Shown here in pieces: positions 51,948 to 62,590 of a stretch of DNA of 64,000 bases (position 1 is its first letter; every line of letters begins with the position of its first letter). The notes under the pieces were generated by a model. The model saw nothing but the letters and a program-made list of their open reading frames with translations. It did no database searches and was not told the origin of the DNA. A program made the translations under genes and the position numbers. The DNA is from Simmondsia chinensis. Its lineage: Eukaryota > Streptophyta > Magnoliopsida > Caryophyllales > Simmondsiaceae. The stretch spans positions 31,327,131 to 31,391,130 of the forward strand of contig JAGTTD010000013.1 in NCBI GenBank assembly GCA_018398585.1, in the 5' to 3' direction.

Positions 51948-53377
51948 TCAAATAATGGCATCAAGCAAAGAAACAACTTCATCGAGCTCACCTAAGACAA
52001 CATCTACATCACAATCAGAAGTGTCACACGTGATTTCAGGAGGGAGAGAGTAGTCGGGTGGATGCCTAATGGGGGCAACAACAAGTGTAGATCGAAGCTT
52101 ATGAAAAGCGTCTAACCAAGGCTCATTGAGCTCAACTGATGCGTCCTTAGATAGTGCACCAGTCAATGGTCTAGTTAACTTCCCACGGTATTTAAGGAAT
52201 CCGTTATAGAAACTCGCCTGACCTAGAAAGTCTCTAACTTGCTTCACATTTGAGGGAGGGGGCGAGTTCACATTCAAATCTATCGTAGCTCTATCAACCT
52301 CAATACCCTCCGTAGACAACCTATCGCTTAGTACAATTTCCTCCTGAACCATAACATTGTGATTCTTCTCCCAACCCAAGACTTCTTTCATGTCCGGGTT
52401 TAACCTTCGTTGCATCTCTTTGGAAGGTTTTGCATTCTCATCATGGGGGTCGCTAACTAGGGTAGAGGAGAGTGTTTGGTCCACCAAATCATCAACAACA
52501 TCTACACAAAAACACTCTGACTCATCCCCACTAGTGGTTGACGTTGAAGCCTTAAAAATACTTAACCTTATAGTTATGTTTGCAAAGCTAACATCCATTA
52601 CCCCAGATCCACAATTAATCGTGGCATTGGCCGTCGCTAAGAAAGGCCGACCTAGGATGACAGGGATATGGTTGTTCGGATGACTAGAAGGTTCCATGTC
52701 AAGCATAAGGAAATCAGCTGGAAACATGGCTTTGTCTACCTTCACTAGTACATTAATCAGCCCACCACGGGGAATCCTAGTTGATCTATCTGCTGATTAC
52801 AAGGTCACTGTGGTCGGTTGCAACTCTCCAAAGCCTAACTTCTCATAAATCGAGTAAGGATTAATGCTGACACTCGCTTCTAAGTCCAGGAAGGCTTTAT
52901 CGATCGGGTAGTCTCTAATTGAACAAGAGACAGTAGGGACACTAGGATCTTTATATTTAATTGGAGTGTCACACTTTAGAATAGAGCTTACTTGCTCGGC
53001 TAAAAATACTTTTTTAGGCAGATGTGCTCTAGATCGCCTCTTTTGGTTCAGTAGATCCTTAATGAACTTCGCATAGGCAGGGATCTGTTTAATTGCATCA
53101 AGAAGGGGAATGTTTATCTTCACTTGCCTAAACATCTCCAAATGTCTTCCCACTTCTTGTCCTTCCCATTTGGATGTGGTGCAACTAAAACTTAGGAAAA
53201 GGGCACTCTCGGTACATATGAGGAAAGAAGATCAGAGGTCCTAAGAATGGGAGAAGGGTGCGTGACCTCATCGGTTGCCTTCTCCCTTTCCTTGCTCTTC
53301 TCTTCTCCCTCACCACTTATGGGTACTAAACTCTCAACACTCACCCTATTGTCAACCTCCTTCCCATTTCTCAAAAA
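51948..53377 (-). pseudogene. Gypsy gag end, protease and RT with RT core deleted
   Basis: From the right: gag end (RNGKEVDNRVSVESLVPISG, PSPILRTSDLLSSYVPRVPF); protease region 53153-52797 (IPAYAKFIKDLLNQKRRSRA, AHLPKKVFLAEQVSSILKCD, IDKAFLDLEASVSINPYSIY, FGELQPTTVTL), with Glu in place of the Gly after catalytic Asp-Leu. Then, after one stop, a 265-residue frame 52745-51948 has ADFLMLDMEPSSHPNNHIPV, ILGRPFLATANATI and EMQRRLNPDMKEV (RT start). This joins in frame to WEKNHNVMVQEEIVLSDRLS and GIEVDRATIDLN (RT thumb), PSNVKQVRDFLGQASFYNGF and DTSDCDVDVVLGE (RNase H start). The RT palm with YADD, most of RNase H, and integrase are missing. Confidence 0.85.
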
Positions 53378-53399
53378 CAACAATAACAAACCCAGTGCC
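53378..53399 (-). repeat. Minimal RTE/SINE tail fragment
   Basis: AACAACAATAACAAACCCAGTGCC is on the minus strand the GGCACTGGGTTTG-TTATTG-TTG terminus of the RTE LINEs. It lies exactly at the Gypsy truncation point. Confidence 0.5.
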
Positions 53400-53402
53400 G
53401 AA

Positions 53403-53405
<3 letters not shown>

Positions 53406-53447
<42 letters not shown>
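53406..53447. repeat. TA dinucleotide repeat
   Basis: This TA run is at the left border of duplication copy D2. The counterpart in D1 is 8490-8511. Confidence 0.9.
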
Positions 53448-53451
<4 letters not shown>

Positions 53452-53459
53452 TATTATTT

Positions 53460-53860
53460 AGTGGGTTATTTACATTTTAGTAGTTGACATTTTTAAAATA
53501 ATAAAAGGGACACTGACTTTTTTGAATTAATCAAAAGACACCTAAATTTGTATACAATAAGAAGGGTTTCTAACGTGATAATATCATTTTCTATCGATAG
53601 AGTTGACGTAGAAACTAGTTCTTTACTAATGTCACAGTAAAATAACAAAAGTACAATTCAATACCCTTATTTTCACTTTATATGTATATGTATTTTGCTT
53701 AAATTTTTTTAAAAAATATTATTATTAAAGGGTATTTTGTCATTTTACTATAGCATTAATAAAAAAACAGTTCCTACGTCAACTCTGTTGATAGAAAATG
53801 ACGTCATCATACCACAGTATTTGATTTATAGATTTAGTATGTTTTAAATGCATTTCGCAT
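53460..53860. repeat. Foldback MITE, D2 copy
   Basis: Paralogue of 8543-8945. The arms GATAGAGTTGACGTAGAAAC and GTTCCTACGTCAACTCTGTT are better preserved here. Confidence 0.65.
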
Positions 53861-53914
53861 TTTCTTAATAAATGATGGAAAATGTAAAATGCATACTAAA
53901 TTTAGGTATTCAAT

Positions 53915-54161
53915 ACAACAACAGACTCAATGACTCAAAGGCTCCCGCATTAGCGGGATTTGGAAGGGGTGGACATACGTAACCTTACATCTTCAGGGTG
54001 TACCCCTACCGAGAGGCTATTTCTGAGAACCTCCAACTTTATTGGGTTGGCAACACGAGGACTTCCAAGGAGGTCACCCATCCTTGTACTACTCGTGCCC
54101 AAGCACGCTTAACTTCAGAGTTCTAACGGGATCCCCTGCCTTGATGCTTGGTAAATAAACC
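53915..54161 (-). mobile_element. 5S rRNA-derived SINE, D2 copy
   Basis: Paralogue of 9000-9251. The target duplication CTAAATTTAGGTATTCAAT is at 53896-53914 and, with one mismatch, at 54162-54180. The head has AGAACTCTGAAGTTAAGCGT and CAAGGATGGGTGACCTCCTT; the 3' end has GCGGGAGCCTTTGAGTCATT. Confidence 0.8.
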
Positions 54162-54228
54162 CAAAATTTAGGTATTCAATAATGTGACATAAATTATTAG
54201 ATTAAAAAAAAACAAAATTAAATCAATA

Positions 54229-54991
54229 ATGTGGGGGAGTCGCGGGAAGAGGTAAATGAGAAGCCAGAATTGTGGAGAAGGGCACTAGAGTCGAAGGGTT
54301 TCGACTAAGTAGAGCCATGGCCAAATACATGGAACTCAAGTTTGATGCCTCTACCACGCCCAGCCGGGAAGACGTCAAGATTGGAACTGTGGCCATATTG
54401 AAGAAGGAGAGCTTCAGGTACTTGGGTCCATGATACAGCACAGCGGCGAAGTTGACGAAAATGTCAACAACCGGATTAAAGTGGAATGACATAAATGGAG
54501 GATGGCCTCCGTGGTACTTTGTGATAGAAAGTTCCCCTTGAAACTAAAGGGAAGATACTATAAGACAGTTGTGAGGCCAGCCATGACGTATGGGGCAGAG
54601 TGTAGGGCGATGAAACAATAGCACACACAGAAAATGAAGGTGGTGGAGATACGAATGCTGAGGTGAATGTGTGGACACATAAGGAAGGATAGGATCAAAA
54701 ACGACGTCATAAGAGGAAAATTGGGCGTAGCCCCAATTGAGGATAAATTGATAGAGCAACGTTTGAGGTGGTTCGGACATGTTAGGAGGAGACCAGACAA
54801 CGCTCCAGTTAGGAGGTGCGAATAGCGCTTTACTACACTAGGCAGGAGAGGAAGAAGCAGGCCAAAGAAGAGATGGCTGGAGACAATTCGACAAGACCTC
54901 ACCCATCTAAACCTTCAGGAGGAGATGGCCTTAGATAGAGCCCAATGGAGGGTTAGTATAGGGGTTATTGATGCTCCAGTTGGAGTAGGGT
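54229..54991 (+). pseudogene. RTE reverse transcriptase C-terminal part, broken
   Basis: The part downstream of the RT active site is recognisable in several frames: ELWRRALESKG, GVVEASNL-region homologue of 4060-4180, [21 protein letters not shown] segment near 54765, and QDLTHLNLQEEMALDRAQWR near 54895-54945. The active-site box is absent because of 5' truncation. Confidence 0.75.
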
Positions 54992-55374
54992 AGTCTAGCT
55001 TACTAGTGCTAGGCCTTGATAGCCTCCTAGCATATTAGGTGTGCACTTGTTCGCATGAGCCGCTACTTGCCCGCCTACTAGCCTACCTATCTTGCGATCT
55101 CTGTGATTTCTGCTTGGCTTTTGCTTTTCGCCTGTTGTGGCTTGCTAAGTTCGTTGTTTTGCTCGCTAGGTGTCCTACCTTACTTATGTGTTGTTGATCT
55201 CCTGCTAACAGGTCTTATGTGCTATGTTGCGAACAATTCCCTCAGGTTGGGGGTCCTCGTAAACAGCCTCTTTTCAGGGTACCCCCTAAAGGGGGAAAGC
55301 TACGTACATCTATCCTCCCCAGACCCTGCTTTTGCGGGAGCCCTTTGCAGGCACTGGGTTTGTTGTTGTTGTTG
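54229..55374 (+). mobile_element. RTE LINE, 5'-truncated within the RT
   Basis: The insert begins at VGESREEV, just after the position of the catalytic FADD box. It continues with YMELKFDASTTPSREDVKIG and a coding end SIGVIDAPVGVG then TAG near 54991, and a ~380-base 3' UTR. Its last 145 bases (CTCAGGTTGGGGGTCCTCGT, GGGGGAAAGCTACGTACATC, TTGCGGGAGCCCTTTGCAGG) and the tail TTTGTTGTTGTTGTTG match the SINE tails. The D1 site (AATCAATAATCTTTGTCTTA, about 9320) is empty. Frames are broken throughout. Confidence 0.85.
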
Positions 55375-55871
55375 TTTTTTTTTTGTTGGTAATTAGCGGC
55401 AAAACCGCAACAAAACAGGGAACTCGGCAAAACGAGCCCCTGGAAATCCCGAAACCGGGCGACTTAGAGAACATACCCAAAAAAAACCGGGAGACAACAA
55501 CAAGAAACAAGAGCAACCAACCCAAAAAGCTGAACAAACCACGACCACCAAAACAGGAGAAGGGGACAAAAAACAAAAGACAAAAAAAACAAAAAAGACA
55601 GGACGACGGAAGAAGCTGAAGCAGAGCCACCCAAAAGATCACCATGCTGGAACTCAACTGAAGAAAAAACACGGGAACCAGGAGCTGGATTGAAACCACA
55701 ACCCCAAATCAACCACCTCAGTTAGCAAGCAGCTTTGCCACCCTAGGTGGGTCGAAGCCATCAAAATTGAACCCTACTAATTTCCCCATCTCAATAGTCC
55801 GCTCCGTTTGCATAATCATCTCGTCATACTTCGCTTCCGAGATCTTGTCATACGTATTTCCCCTATTCCCC
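55375..55871 (-). mobile_element. L1-like ORF1-to-3'UTR fragment in the RTE tail
   Basis: On the minus strand a coding remnant (55865-55718) reads NRGNTYDKISEAKYDEMIMQ, TERTIEMGKLVGFNFDGFDP, PRVAKLLAN and stop, the ORF1 C-terminal pattern. A ~340-base 3' UTR follows, ending GTTTTGCCGCTAATTACCAA and an A-tail. The TTG repeat of the RTE tail is found on both sides (55361-55374 and 55872-55885), so it served as target. No ORF2 sequence is present. Confidence 0.75.
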
Positions 55872-55889
55872 TGTTGTTGTTGTTGTTTG

Positions 55890-56112
55890 TCTTATATATC
55901 TAATAATATAATTGAATTGAACTTATTTTTTTTATAGCATTGCTCATAAATATGTAATTATTTGCAATTTGCAATTATTAAACTGATAGGTTATCATAAA
56001 AAAATTTATTTACGATTTTTTTTTTTTGACACTAATTATTTACGATTATTGGATGGTTCGTTGTCGGCGACAGACAATGCGAAACTCTTGCTGGATTTGC
56101 TGTGTCTAATAT
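55890..56112. other. D2 spacer
   Basis: It matches 9335-9510 (TTGCAATTTGCAATTATTAA, GACAGACAATGCGAAACTC) with a 30-base local repeat of ATTATTTACGATT around a T-run. No gene. Confidence 0.7.
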
Positions 56113-56275
56113 ATACAACAACAACAACAATCCCAATGTGGCAAGGGCTCCCGCAAAAGCGGGTCTGGGGAGGGTAGATGTACGAAGCCTTCCCCCTTCA
56201 GGGTGTGAACCTGAAGAGGAGCTGTTTCCGAGGACCCCCAACCTAAGAGGAAAGTCTTCGTCGCCTCATGGATAC
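56113..56275 (-). mobile_element. RTE LINE 3'-end fragment
   Basis: On the minus strand it ends GCCCTTGCCACATTGGGATT then TTGTTGTTGTTGTTG (56116-56131). Upstream are CCTCTTAGGTTGGGGGTCCT and TTCGTACATCTACCCTCCCC. There is no 5S head, so this is a truncated LINE copy rather than the SINE. It is absent at the D1 site. Confidence 0.7.
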
Positions 56276-56432
56276 CTGTAAGCAAGGGGTTGTGAGTAAT
56301 ATGTCATGAAAGAAAAAGAGTAAGCCATACCCTAAAAATGCCCTAGAGGAGACTACGAGGCATAACCTACCCTCCAAGACAGCTATAATACGCAAATATG
56401 CCAAATGAACAAATAAGCAAATAAGCAAATAC

Positions 56433-56437
<5 letters not shown>
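56276..56437. other. Unassigned DNA, possibly RTE UTR
   Basis: This is probably a continuation of the RTE 3' UTR or target DNA not present in D1. No coding sequence was recognised. Confidence 0.4.

Positions 56438-56477
<40 letters not shown>
56438..56477. repeat. TA dinucleotide repeat
   Basis: A TA run of about 20 units before the plus-strand SINE; shorter in D1. Confidence 0.9.
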
Positions 56478-56479
<2 letters not shown>

Positions 56480-56489
56480 GGTTTATTTA

Positions 56490-56725
56490 TTAGGTACTAA
56501 TGCACCGGATCCTATTAGAACTTTAAAGTTAAGTGTGCTTGGACAAGAGTAATACCAGGATGGATGACCTTTTGGAAAATACTTGATGCTAACCCTATAA
56601 GGTTGAGGGTTCTCGAAAATAGCTTCGGTAGGGTTATACCTTGAAGGGGTAAGGCTACGTACATCCACCCCCACCAAACCCAGCTTAGAGGGGAGTCCTT
56701 GAGGTACTTGGTCTGTTGTTGTTAT

Positions 56726-56727
<2 letters not shown>
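56490..56727 (+). mobile_element. 5S rRNA-derived SINE, second D2 copy
   Basis: Paralogue of 9551-9786. The head AGGTACTAATGCACCGGATC-CTATTAGAACTTTAAAGTTA retains more of 5S than D1. The tail is GGTCTGTTGTTGTTATTG, running into a GT/AT repeat. Confidence 0.8.

Positions 56728-56767
<40 letters not shown>
56727..56767. repeat. GT-then-AT dinucleotide repeat
   Basis: About eight GT units followed by about ten AT units; a compound microsatellite at the SINE tail. Confidence 0.85.
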
Positions 56768-56771
<4 letters not shown>

Positions 56772-57844
56772 CTGTAAGAAAGAAAAATAAAATAATATTA
56801 TGTAATTATTTTCTATAATCTAATAATTTTATAACAAGTCCGTCACACGATTCAATCAATCAATGTATGTTTTTTGAATATTAGAAATCTAACATGTTTT
56901 GTGTTAATTTAACAAATTATAGGAATATTATCACCATCACTCGATTCAATCAATGTATTTAACATTCTATTAACTAGGCATGTATTCGATTAACTCATCA
57001 TTCATCAATATTATTATTTTTTTGATAATTATAAGGTCAAAACAGTCACATCATGAATATAGAAAATCCAGCTCTTACAAAACAAACAAAGAGCGCATAT
57101 TTCTTTCTGCGGGTAAGGAGAACATTGGACTTGCTATTGGAAGAAAGCCCAACCAAACAAATAGATAGGGAGAACTCGATAAAGGGTGTGGTTTAAGGGT
57201 TCAGTAACACTCTCTTAGATTTACCAGTGTAGTTCTATTCCAGATACAGTTCATATGTACTCCTAGAAAGTGTAATTAAACTAACGTAGATTAAGAAAAG
57301 GGTTATTTACCTTTTACCATCTCGACGTTTGTAGAAATAAAAAAAAATTATGCTGACCTTTTTGATTTATATTTTTAGTACTTGGGTTTTGTATGTATTG
57401 ATAATTTGGTACCTACTCTTGCGAAATCCAATGCCGGAAACCTGAAAATACAATTGCCCATGACAAAAACAACTTCATATTGAAGATTGACACTGGAGTT
57501 TGGCGCTATGATTATTCTTGTATTTCCAAGGACGATGAAAACACCATTTTGAATTCCACCTCAATGAAAACGTTTTTGATCCATTTAAAAAGCCCCATGT
57601 TAGCATCTTCTCCAAATCCCTAGTAAGCTTTCTCATCTCCAAATTATTAGGCTTCAATACTTGGTCGTTTTTGTCAGGGGCAATTTTTCCTTTTTATGTT
57701 TCTGACATTGGGTTTTGCTACCTAATTTTTAATATATTTAAAATATACGGTACCAAAAAAGTAAATCAAAATGGTCATAGATCTTCTTATTATTTCTACA
57801 AATATCGAGATATTAAAACTTATAGTTGTTACTACCAAAAGTCT

Positions 57845-58215
57845 CTACACTTTGTCAATTGTGTCAATTTAGTCCTTCCACTTTTAATTATGTCAATTTA
57901 ATTCCAGAACAATTTAAATTGTGTCAATTTAGTCCCCAAAGTAAAATTTGTGTCAATTTTTAATGAAATTTCTAATGACTTGGTCGTGGATTGAGTTAAA
58001 TTGAGTCAATGGGTGGACTTGTAGCGGGTTACTTACATCTAGCATGATTGTCCCATTAAAAATTACATCAATAATTTAACTTAAATTTTACCAAAGAACT
58101 AAATTGACATAAAATAATTGAATTGTCGAGATACTGAATGATGTAACTAAAGGTACATGCTAAATTGACATAATAAGAAAAGTACAAGGACTTTTAGTAT
58201 AAATAAACCAAAAAA
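57845..58215. repeat. Degenerate MULE-type MITE, D2 copy
   Basis: Counterpart of 13795-14930 and 16145-16515, without insertions. GTCAATTGTGTCAATTTAGT at the left and CTAAATTGACATAATAAG at the right. Confidence 0.55.
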
Positions 58216-58399
58216 ACTAAAAAAACCTTTAAGAAAAGGCCAAAAGTAAAAAAATACACTAAAAACAGTTCATGGTATATTAAATAATATGTATGAAAAA
58301 GAAGCTTCTTGCTTATCCAAAAAGCCACAAGTATTCGGTAGAAAATATATATAAAAAAAAAAATTAATAATAATAATACTAATAAAAATAAAAGGGAGT

Positions 58400-58980
58400 T
58401 AGTAAAGCTAGCAAAATGAGATCGGACCCATTTGACCAGCTACGTGACCCTAGTCTAACCTGAAAAATTTTAAATTTGTTGGGACACAAATCCAAAAAGG
58501 AACCGACCCGAATTTGACCCGACCTGAACTTGACCTGAGCTGACCGAAAACTCGAAATAACCCGACGTGGATTAGACCCGACCAAAGTTTGACCCGACCC
58601 CTAATGACCCAAGATCTGAACCAAACCTGTCCTATAACCCCAAATGACCCAAATAGAATTCCAACAAAATGACCCAAATAGAAGTTCAGCTTATCATAGA
58701 ATCTAAATAATAGGCTAATTATAGTCATTTATGTTATAGTTTTAGTTATAATTTTCAAGTCGAATAAATATATTATCAAAATATCCTGATGAATCAAACT
58801 GAAATCCTATTCAACCCAAGGATAATCCGACCCGAGGTTAACTCAACCTGAGGTTGACCCGACTCAACATCGACCCATTCTGAGACCTACCCGAACCCGA
58901 GGATAATCTGACCCAAGCCTAACCCCCCGATTTTGACCAGACCTGAGATAAACCCAACCCGAAACTGACCCAATTATTAT
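58400..58980. repeat. GACCCGA-rich repeat element, D2 copy
   Basis: Two GACCCGA-rich arms (58430-58640 and 58810-58975) surround AATAAATATATTATCAAAAT. Same layout as 11107-11657 and 16690-17160. Confidence 0.6.
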
Positions 58981-59149
58981 AATAAAAGTAAGACATATAG
59001 ACATAGTCATGCATGATGATATCAATTTTCTACACTTTGAAAAAGTAATTATTTGCTTAGGACTTTAGTGGGTCCAATTATTATATTCCATTATTCCTCA
59101 TCCACTGTTTTTGTTCATTTTCCTAGCTGCCATCTTTTTTATGTATAAA

Positions 59150-59520
59150 AAAAATAATTTATTTACACTCAAATTTCAGTATTTTATTCTTCGTATCAAT
59201 TTAGTCCTTATACTTCTAGTTGTGTCAATTTAGTCCTTAGACTGAAATTTATGTTAAGTTATTAATAAAATTTTTAATGGTTTGGCTATGGGTTGGGTTA
59301 AATTGAGTCAACGGGTGGATTTATAGTGGGTTACTTGCATATAATGTGATTGTTTCATTAAAAATTATGTCAATAATTTAACTTGAGTTTGACCAAAGGA
59401 TTAAATTGACGTAATATAAATACTAAAATGACTAAATTGACGTAATTAAAAGTATAAAGACTAAATTAACACAATGAGAAAATTATAGAAACCTTTGGTG
59501 TGAGTTGTTGAAAAGAAATT
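59150..59520. repeat. Degenerate MULE-type MITE relic, D2 copy
   Basis: Counterpart of 17330-17690. TATCAATTTAGTCCTTATAC at the left and GACTAAATTAACACAATGAG at the right. Confidence 0.5.
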
Positions 59521-59699
59521 AGTTGAATTATTAGACAAAAATATTGTATAACATAATATGGGGTTGTTGTATTTTAGTACCTGAGTTTGGTGAAACAATC
59601 TGTCACCTGGGAGTTGCAAGACGGAGATTGGTCAAGCCATCTGGTTATAAAAAAAAAAGGTTGGTGAAGAAGAGTGAAAAATGTTAAAAATGTTGATAA

Positions 59700-60076
59700 G
59701 CTTCATGCTGCTGAGTGTGAATGAGATTCAAAAAAAAGCTTGGACTGAGTTTTGATGGTGATGAATCGATTGTGGTGGTGCATAAGGCAGTGATGGATTA
59801 GGGAATTGGTCGGGTTCATTCCTTGTCAAACTCATTCCCAGCTGCGGTACGTTGGCTCATTTCCCCCATTTCTGGTCCACATATCCTCTCTAATGGTGGT
59901 GGTAGTCATACCGTCTGTTGGTTTTTGCCTATAATTGTCCTGTAATCCTTTTTTCTTAGTCTGTTTGCACTGTTTTTGTCTCTGTTTTGATCCCCACCTT
60001 TATACCGGTTGACTCAAGTTTTGTTAGTAGGAGTCGCCTGCTTTGTATTGCGACTTTATTGCTAATTATCAAAAAA
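59700..60076 (+). mobile_element. L1-like ORF1-to-3'UTR fragment, D2 copy
   Basis: Paralogue of 24985-25349. The coding end reads LGLSFDGDESIVVVHKAVMD and stop. The UTR ends TTGCGACTTTATTGCTAATT-ATC plus A-tail. Confidence 0.7.
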
Positions 60077-60459
60077 GCTTGTCGGTTATATAACTAAATT
60101 GCACACCATGATTCAATGTCGTGTCTATTTGAGTTTATTGAACCTATGTGCAAAGTTTGATTTAGGTTCACAGTGTTTTAGAATTTTGATGCATGACTAT
60201 ATATATACAATAGGATTCTGTGTGTTATGTGACCTTTGTAAACTGTTTCATGTACTATCCTCTAAAGTCTAAATAGCGAAAACTAGTTATGCTTCCCTTC
60301 ATGACCACATCTAGGCTTTGACAAACCCCAAAATTCGGTCTCCTATTTCCTCCCATTCTTCTTTAATATTATGTGTGTGTGTTAGTTCCATTTCAATTTT
60401 CGGTTGTGGCCCTAAAGGGAAAGATTATTGATCATCTCGTTCAAGCATAAAAGAAAGGT

Positions 60460-60592
60460 ACCCCTCCTATCCGGATTTTCACCCACCAAACCGGATTTTC
60501 TTTCCCCTTTCTTGTGATGTTGGCTCGGTATCCCTCCTATTCGGTACCATCTCTCCTGCCTGGTACCTTGCTTGCATTACCGGCGGGGGGAA

Positions 60593-60644
<52 letters not shown>

Positions 60645-60953
60645 CGAGCGAGATTTTCCCCTCCTGTCCTCCACCCTCTTCTGGGTCTTCGTTCGTCTTA
60701 TGTGAGGTGTTTCAGTGTGTGTATCTGCTCCGGCTCTGTCTGTTGATCTCCTAGTTTTGGTCTCTACCTGTTTTTCCTGTTTTGGGTTTTTTGTTATTTT
60801 TTCGGTTTTGTGTTGTTTTGGGTGCCTGTTCCAGTTGTGCTTTTCCCTGTTTGTTATGTTTTTTTGTACCCACTTTCGTTTAAGGGGTGGCTCAGGGCTC
60901 GCTTTGTCGAGTTGCCTGTCTGTACTTCGGCGCTGATAGTTATCAAAAAAAAA
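60460..60953 (+). mobile_element. Short L1-type retroposon with 52-base poly-G tract
   Basis: Paralogue of 25731-26185, with the same 15-bp target duplication GCATAAAAGAAAGGT at 60445-60459 and 60954-60968. The G run is 52 bases here (60593-60644), against 24 in D1. Confidence 0.75.
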
Positions 60954-61499
60954 GCATAAAAGAAAGGTTAATTATAATTTAGCATCTAAGTTAATTAATT
61001 AGCATGTTTGTAAGGCGAAAATCACTCGGAAGCAGATGTGGAAATGAATTAATCATGACTAAGGGGTAAATCATGTTAGAACTGTGATTAACTTCAATCA
61101 ATTATTTGTGATATTTTTTTGTATTTTTGGTGTACTTGACTTCAGTTTCTAATTTATGTGGATTCTACTAATGCTTCAATTAAAGAAACTTTATAATTAT
61201 ATAATTATTCAAAGTAAATATAGCATATGGACCCAGATCAAGTGCCAGTTTGGGTGGAGCCGTGTGAAACATTCTTCAAACAACTCACTTTAAACACTTG
61301 AGAATTGGGGTGGAAATAAGCTTGAGAGCTATGCAGCCTACTTTCAGCGCATTTCAATCAGGTGGTCTGCCTAGCAACCTTGACTCAAGATAACTCTATC
61401 AAAATCAAACCCGACAAAGGTTAGATGAAGTGAAATAATTTCAGGCATCAATCTAAGATTAACTCAATCAATTTCAAGGCCTGGTAGTCAAAACATTAG

Positions 61500-61762
61500 A
61501 CCAAGGCCTGTTTTTGGCGTTTTGCTTCGGGATTTTGTTTTGAGGTTGGCCTAGATTTTTTTTTTTTTTTTTTCTCTCTTGGATGCTTCTGATTTTAGGT
61601 TTGTTGTTATGTGGTTTTTGGGTAGCCTTTTATGGTTCCGAGCATGTTGTGTCGTTTAAGTGGTGGTTTTCTATTGGTGTGGATTGTTTTCTGCCTTCTG
61701 GCTCTGTCCTACACTGTTTTTTGGGCCTATACTCCAATTAAAAAAAAAAAAAAAAAAAAAAA
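61500..61762 (+). mobile_element. L1-type 3'-end fragment, D2 copy
   Basis: Paralogue of 26735-26990, ending CCTATACTCCAATT and a run of 20 or more A. Confidence 0.5.
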
Positions 61763-62426
61763 GAAGTTAAATTCACTCTAATATTGAATGCAACAACTAT
61801 ATCAGAAAGCATGTAAAATATACCTTCTCAATCACTGCCACAACACTCTAATTGTATTACAAAGCAATGTAAAATTACAGTATGACCTACTCCCATGAAA
61901 ACGAAAGACAGGGCACAAGTGTGAGTCAAAGAATGAAAGAAACAATTCTGATTTTGTTGTGAAACACCTACCCAAGTTTTCGATTCTCTTGTTTATAGAT
62001 TCTAAAATTAACTACCCCTGAAAGTTTCGAGTTTACAACACTTTTCTCTAAGGGTTTGAGATCTCCATGTTCTGTTGAAATTCTGCCAAAGATGGAGTTT
62101 GTCGAGGAGTGGAGTCATTTTCCCCCCACATCATCTTCTATTTAATAACTGTCTTTGAGACCTCGTTAGCTTTCGCATCCCCTATAGTTGCCTCGAGTTG
62201 AAACTTTGTTTTATGGAAATGATATCTCGTCTTTGAGCGGGCGTCTCCCTTGAGTTATTTCTTCAGTCAAGTTGCCTACAAACTTCGTATTTAAAATTTT
62301 TTATCTACAGTTTAGGTGAAATAATTTTTTAATTTAAAATTCGAAGTGTGATGTTAGCTTTTTGATGCGTATGAAGCCACCTTTTAGTTTACGACATCAC
62401 CTTCCGGCATATATCACCCTTCTGTC

Positions 62427-62590
62427 TTTTTTTTTTTTTTAAATAATTGATAGGGATGAAGTACCCTCCAAAAATTACACGATGCAACATTGTACAACAT
62501 GAAATAAAACGAACAACAAGAACCAAAAAACGGAAGTGCCCTTCCATCGTATGATTTCATCTTTCTGTAAAATCTTGTCAAGGAATTATC
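62427..62590 (-). mobile_element. L1-type 3'-end fragment, D2 copy
   Basis: Paralogue of 27665-27835: a T-run, then AAATAATTGATAGGGATGAA and GTACCCTCCAAAAATT. Confidence 0.5.

Larger units (their letters stand above)
49135..53377 (-). mobile_element. Ty3/Gypsy (Athila-like) element, 5'-truncated, internally deleted
   Basis: A 3' LTR (49135-50643) is preceded on the minus strand by a polypurine tract (GGTGTGGGGGTGT, 50656-50644), a long non-coding spacer and a decayed protease-RT frame. The element stops at 53377 against an RTE-tail fragment, so the 5' LTR and most of gag are missing. AACTTAGCGCTCCTAGGAGG near 51905 resembles the conserved AAGCGCT...GGGAGGCAACC word after pol in Athila-type elements. 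Confidence 0.8.
53408..56730. repeat. Segmental duplication D2, left part
   Basis: It corresponds to 8490-9785, with an RTE LINE (54229-55374), an L1-like fragment (55375-55871) and a minus-strand RTE fragment (56113-56275) inserted since, or lost from D1. Confidence 0.85.
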
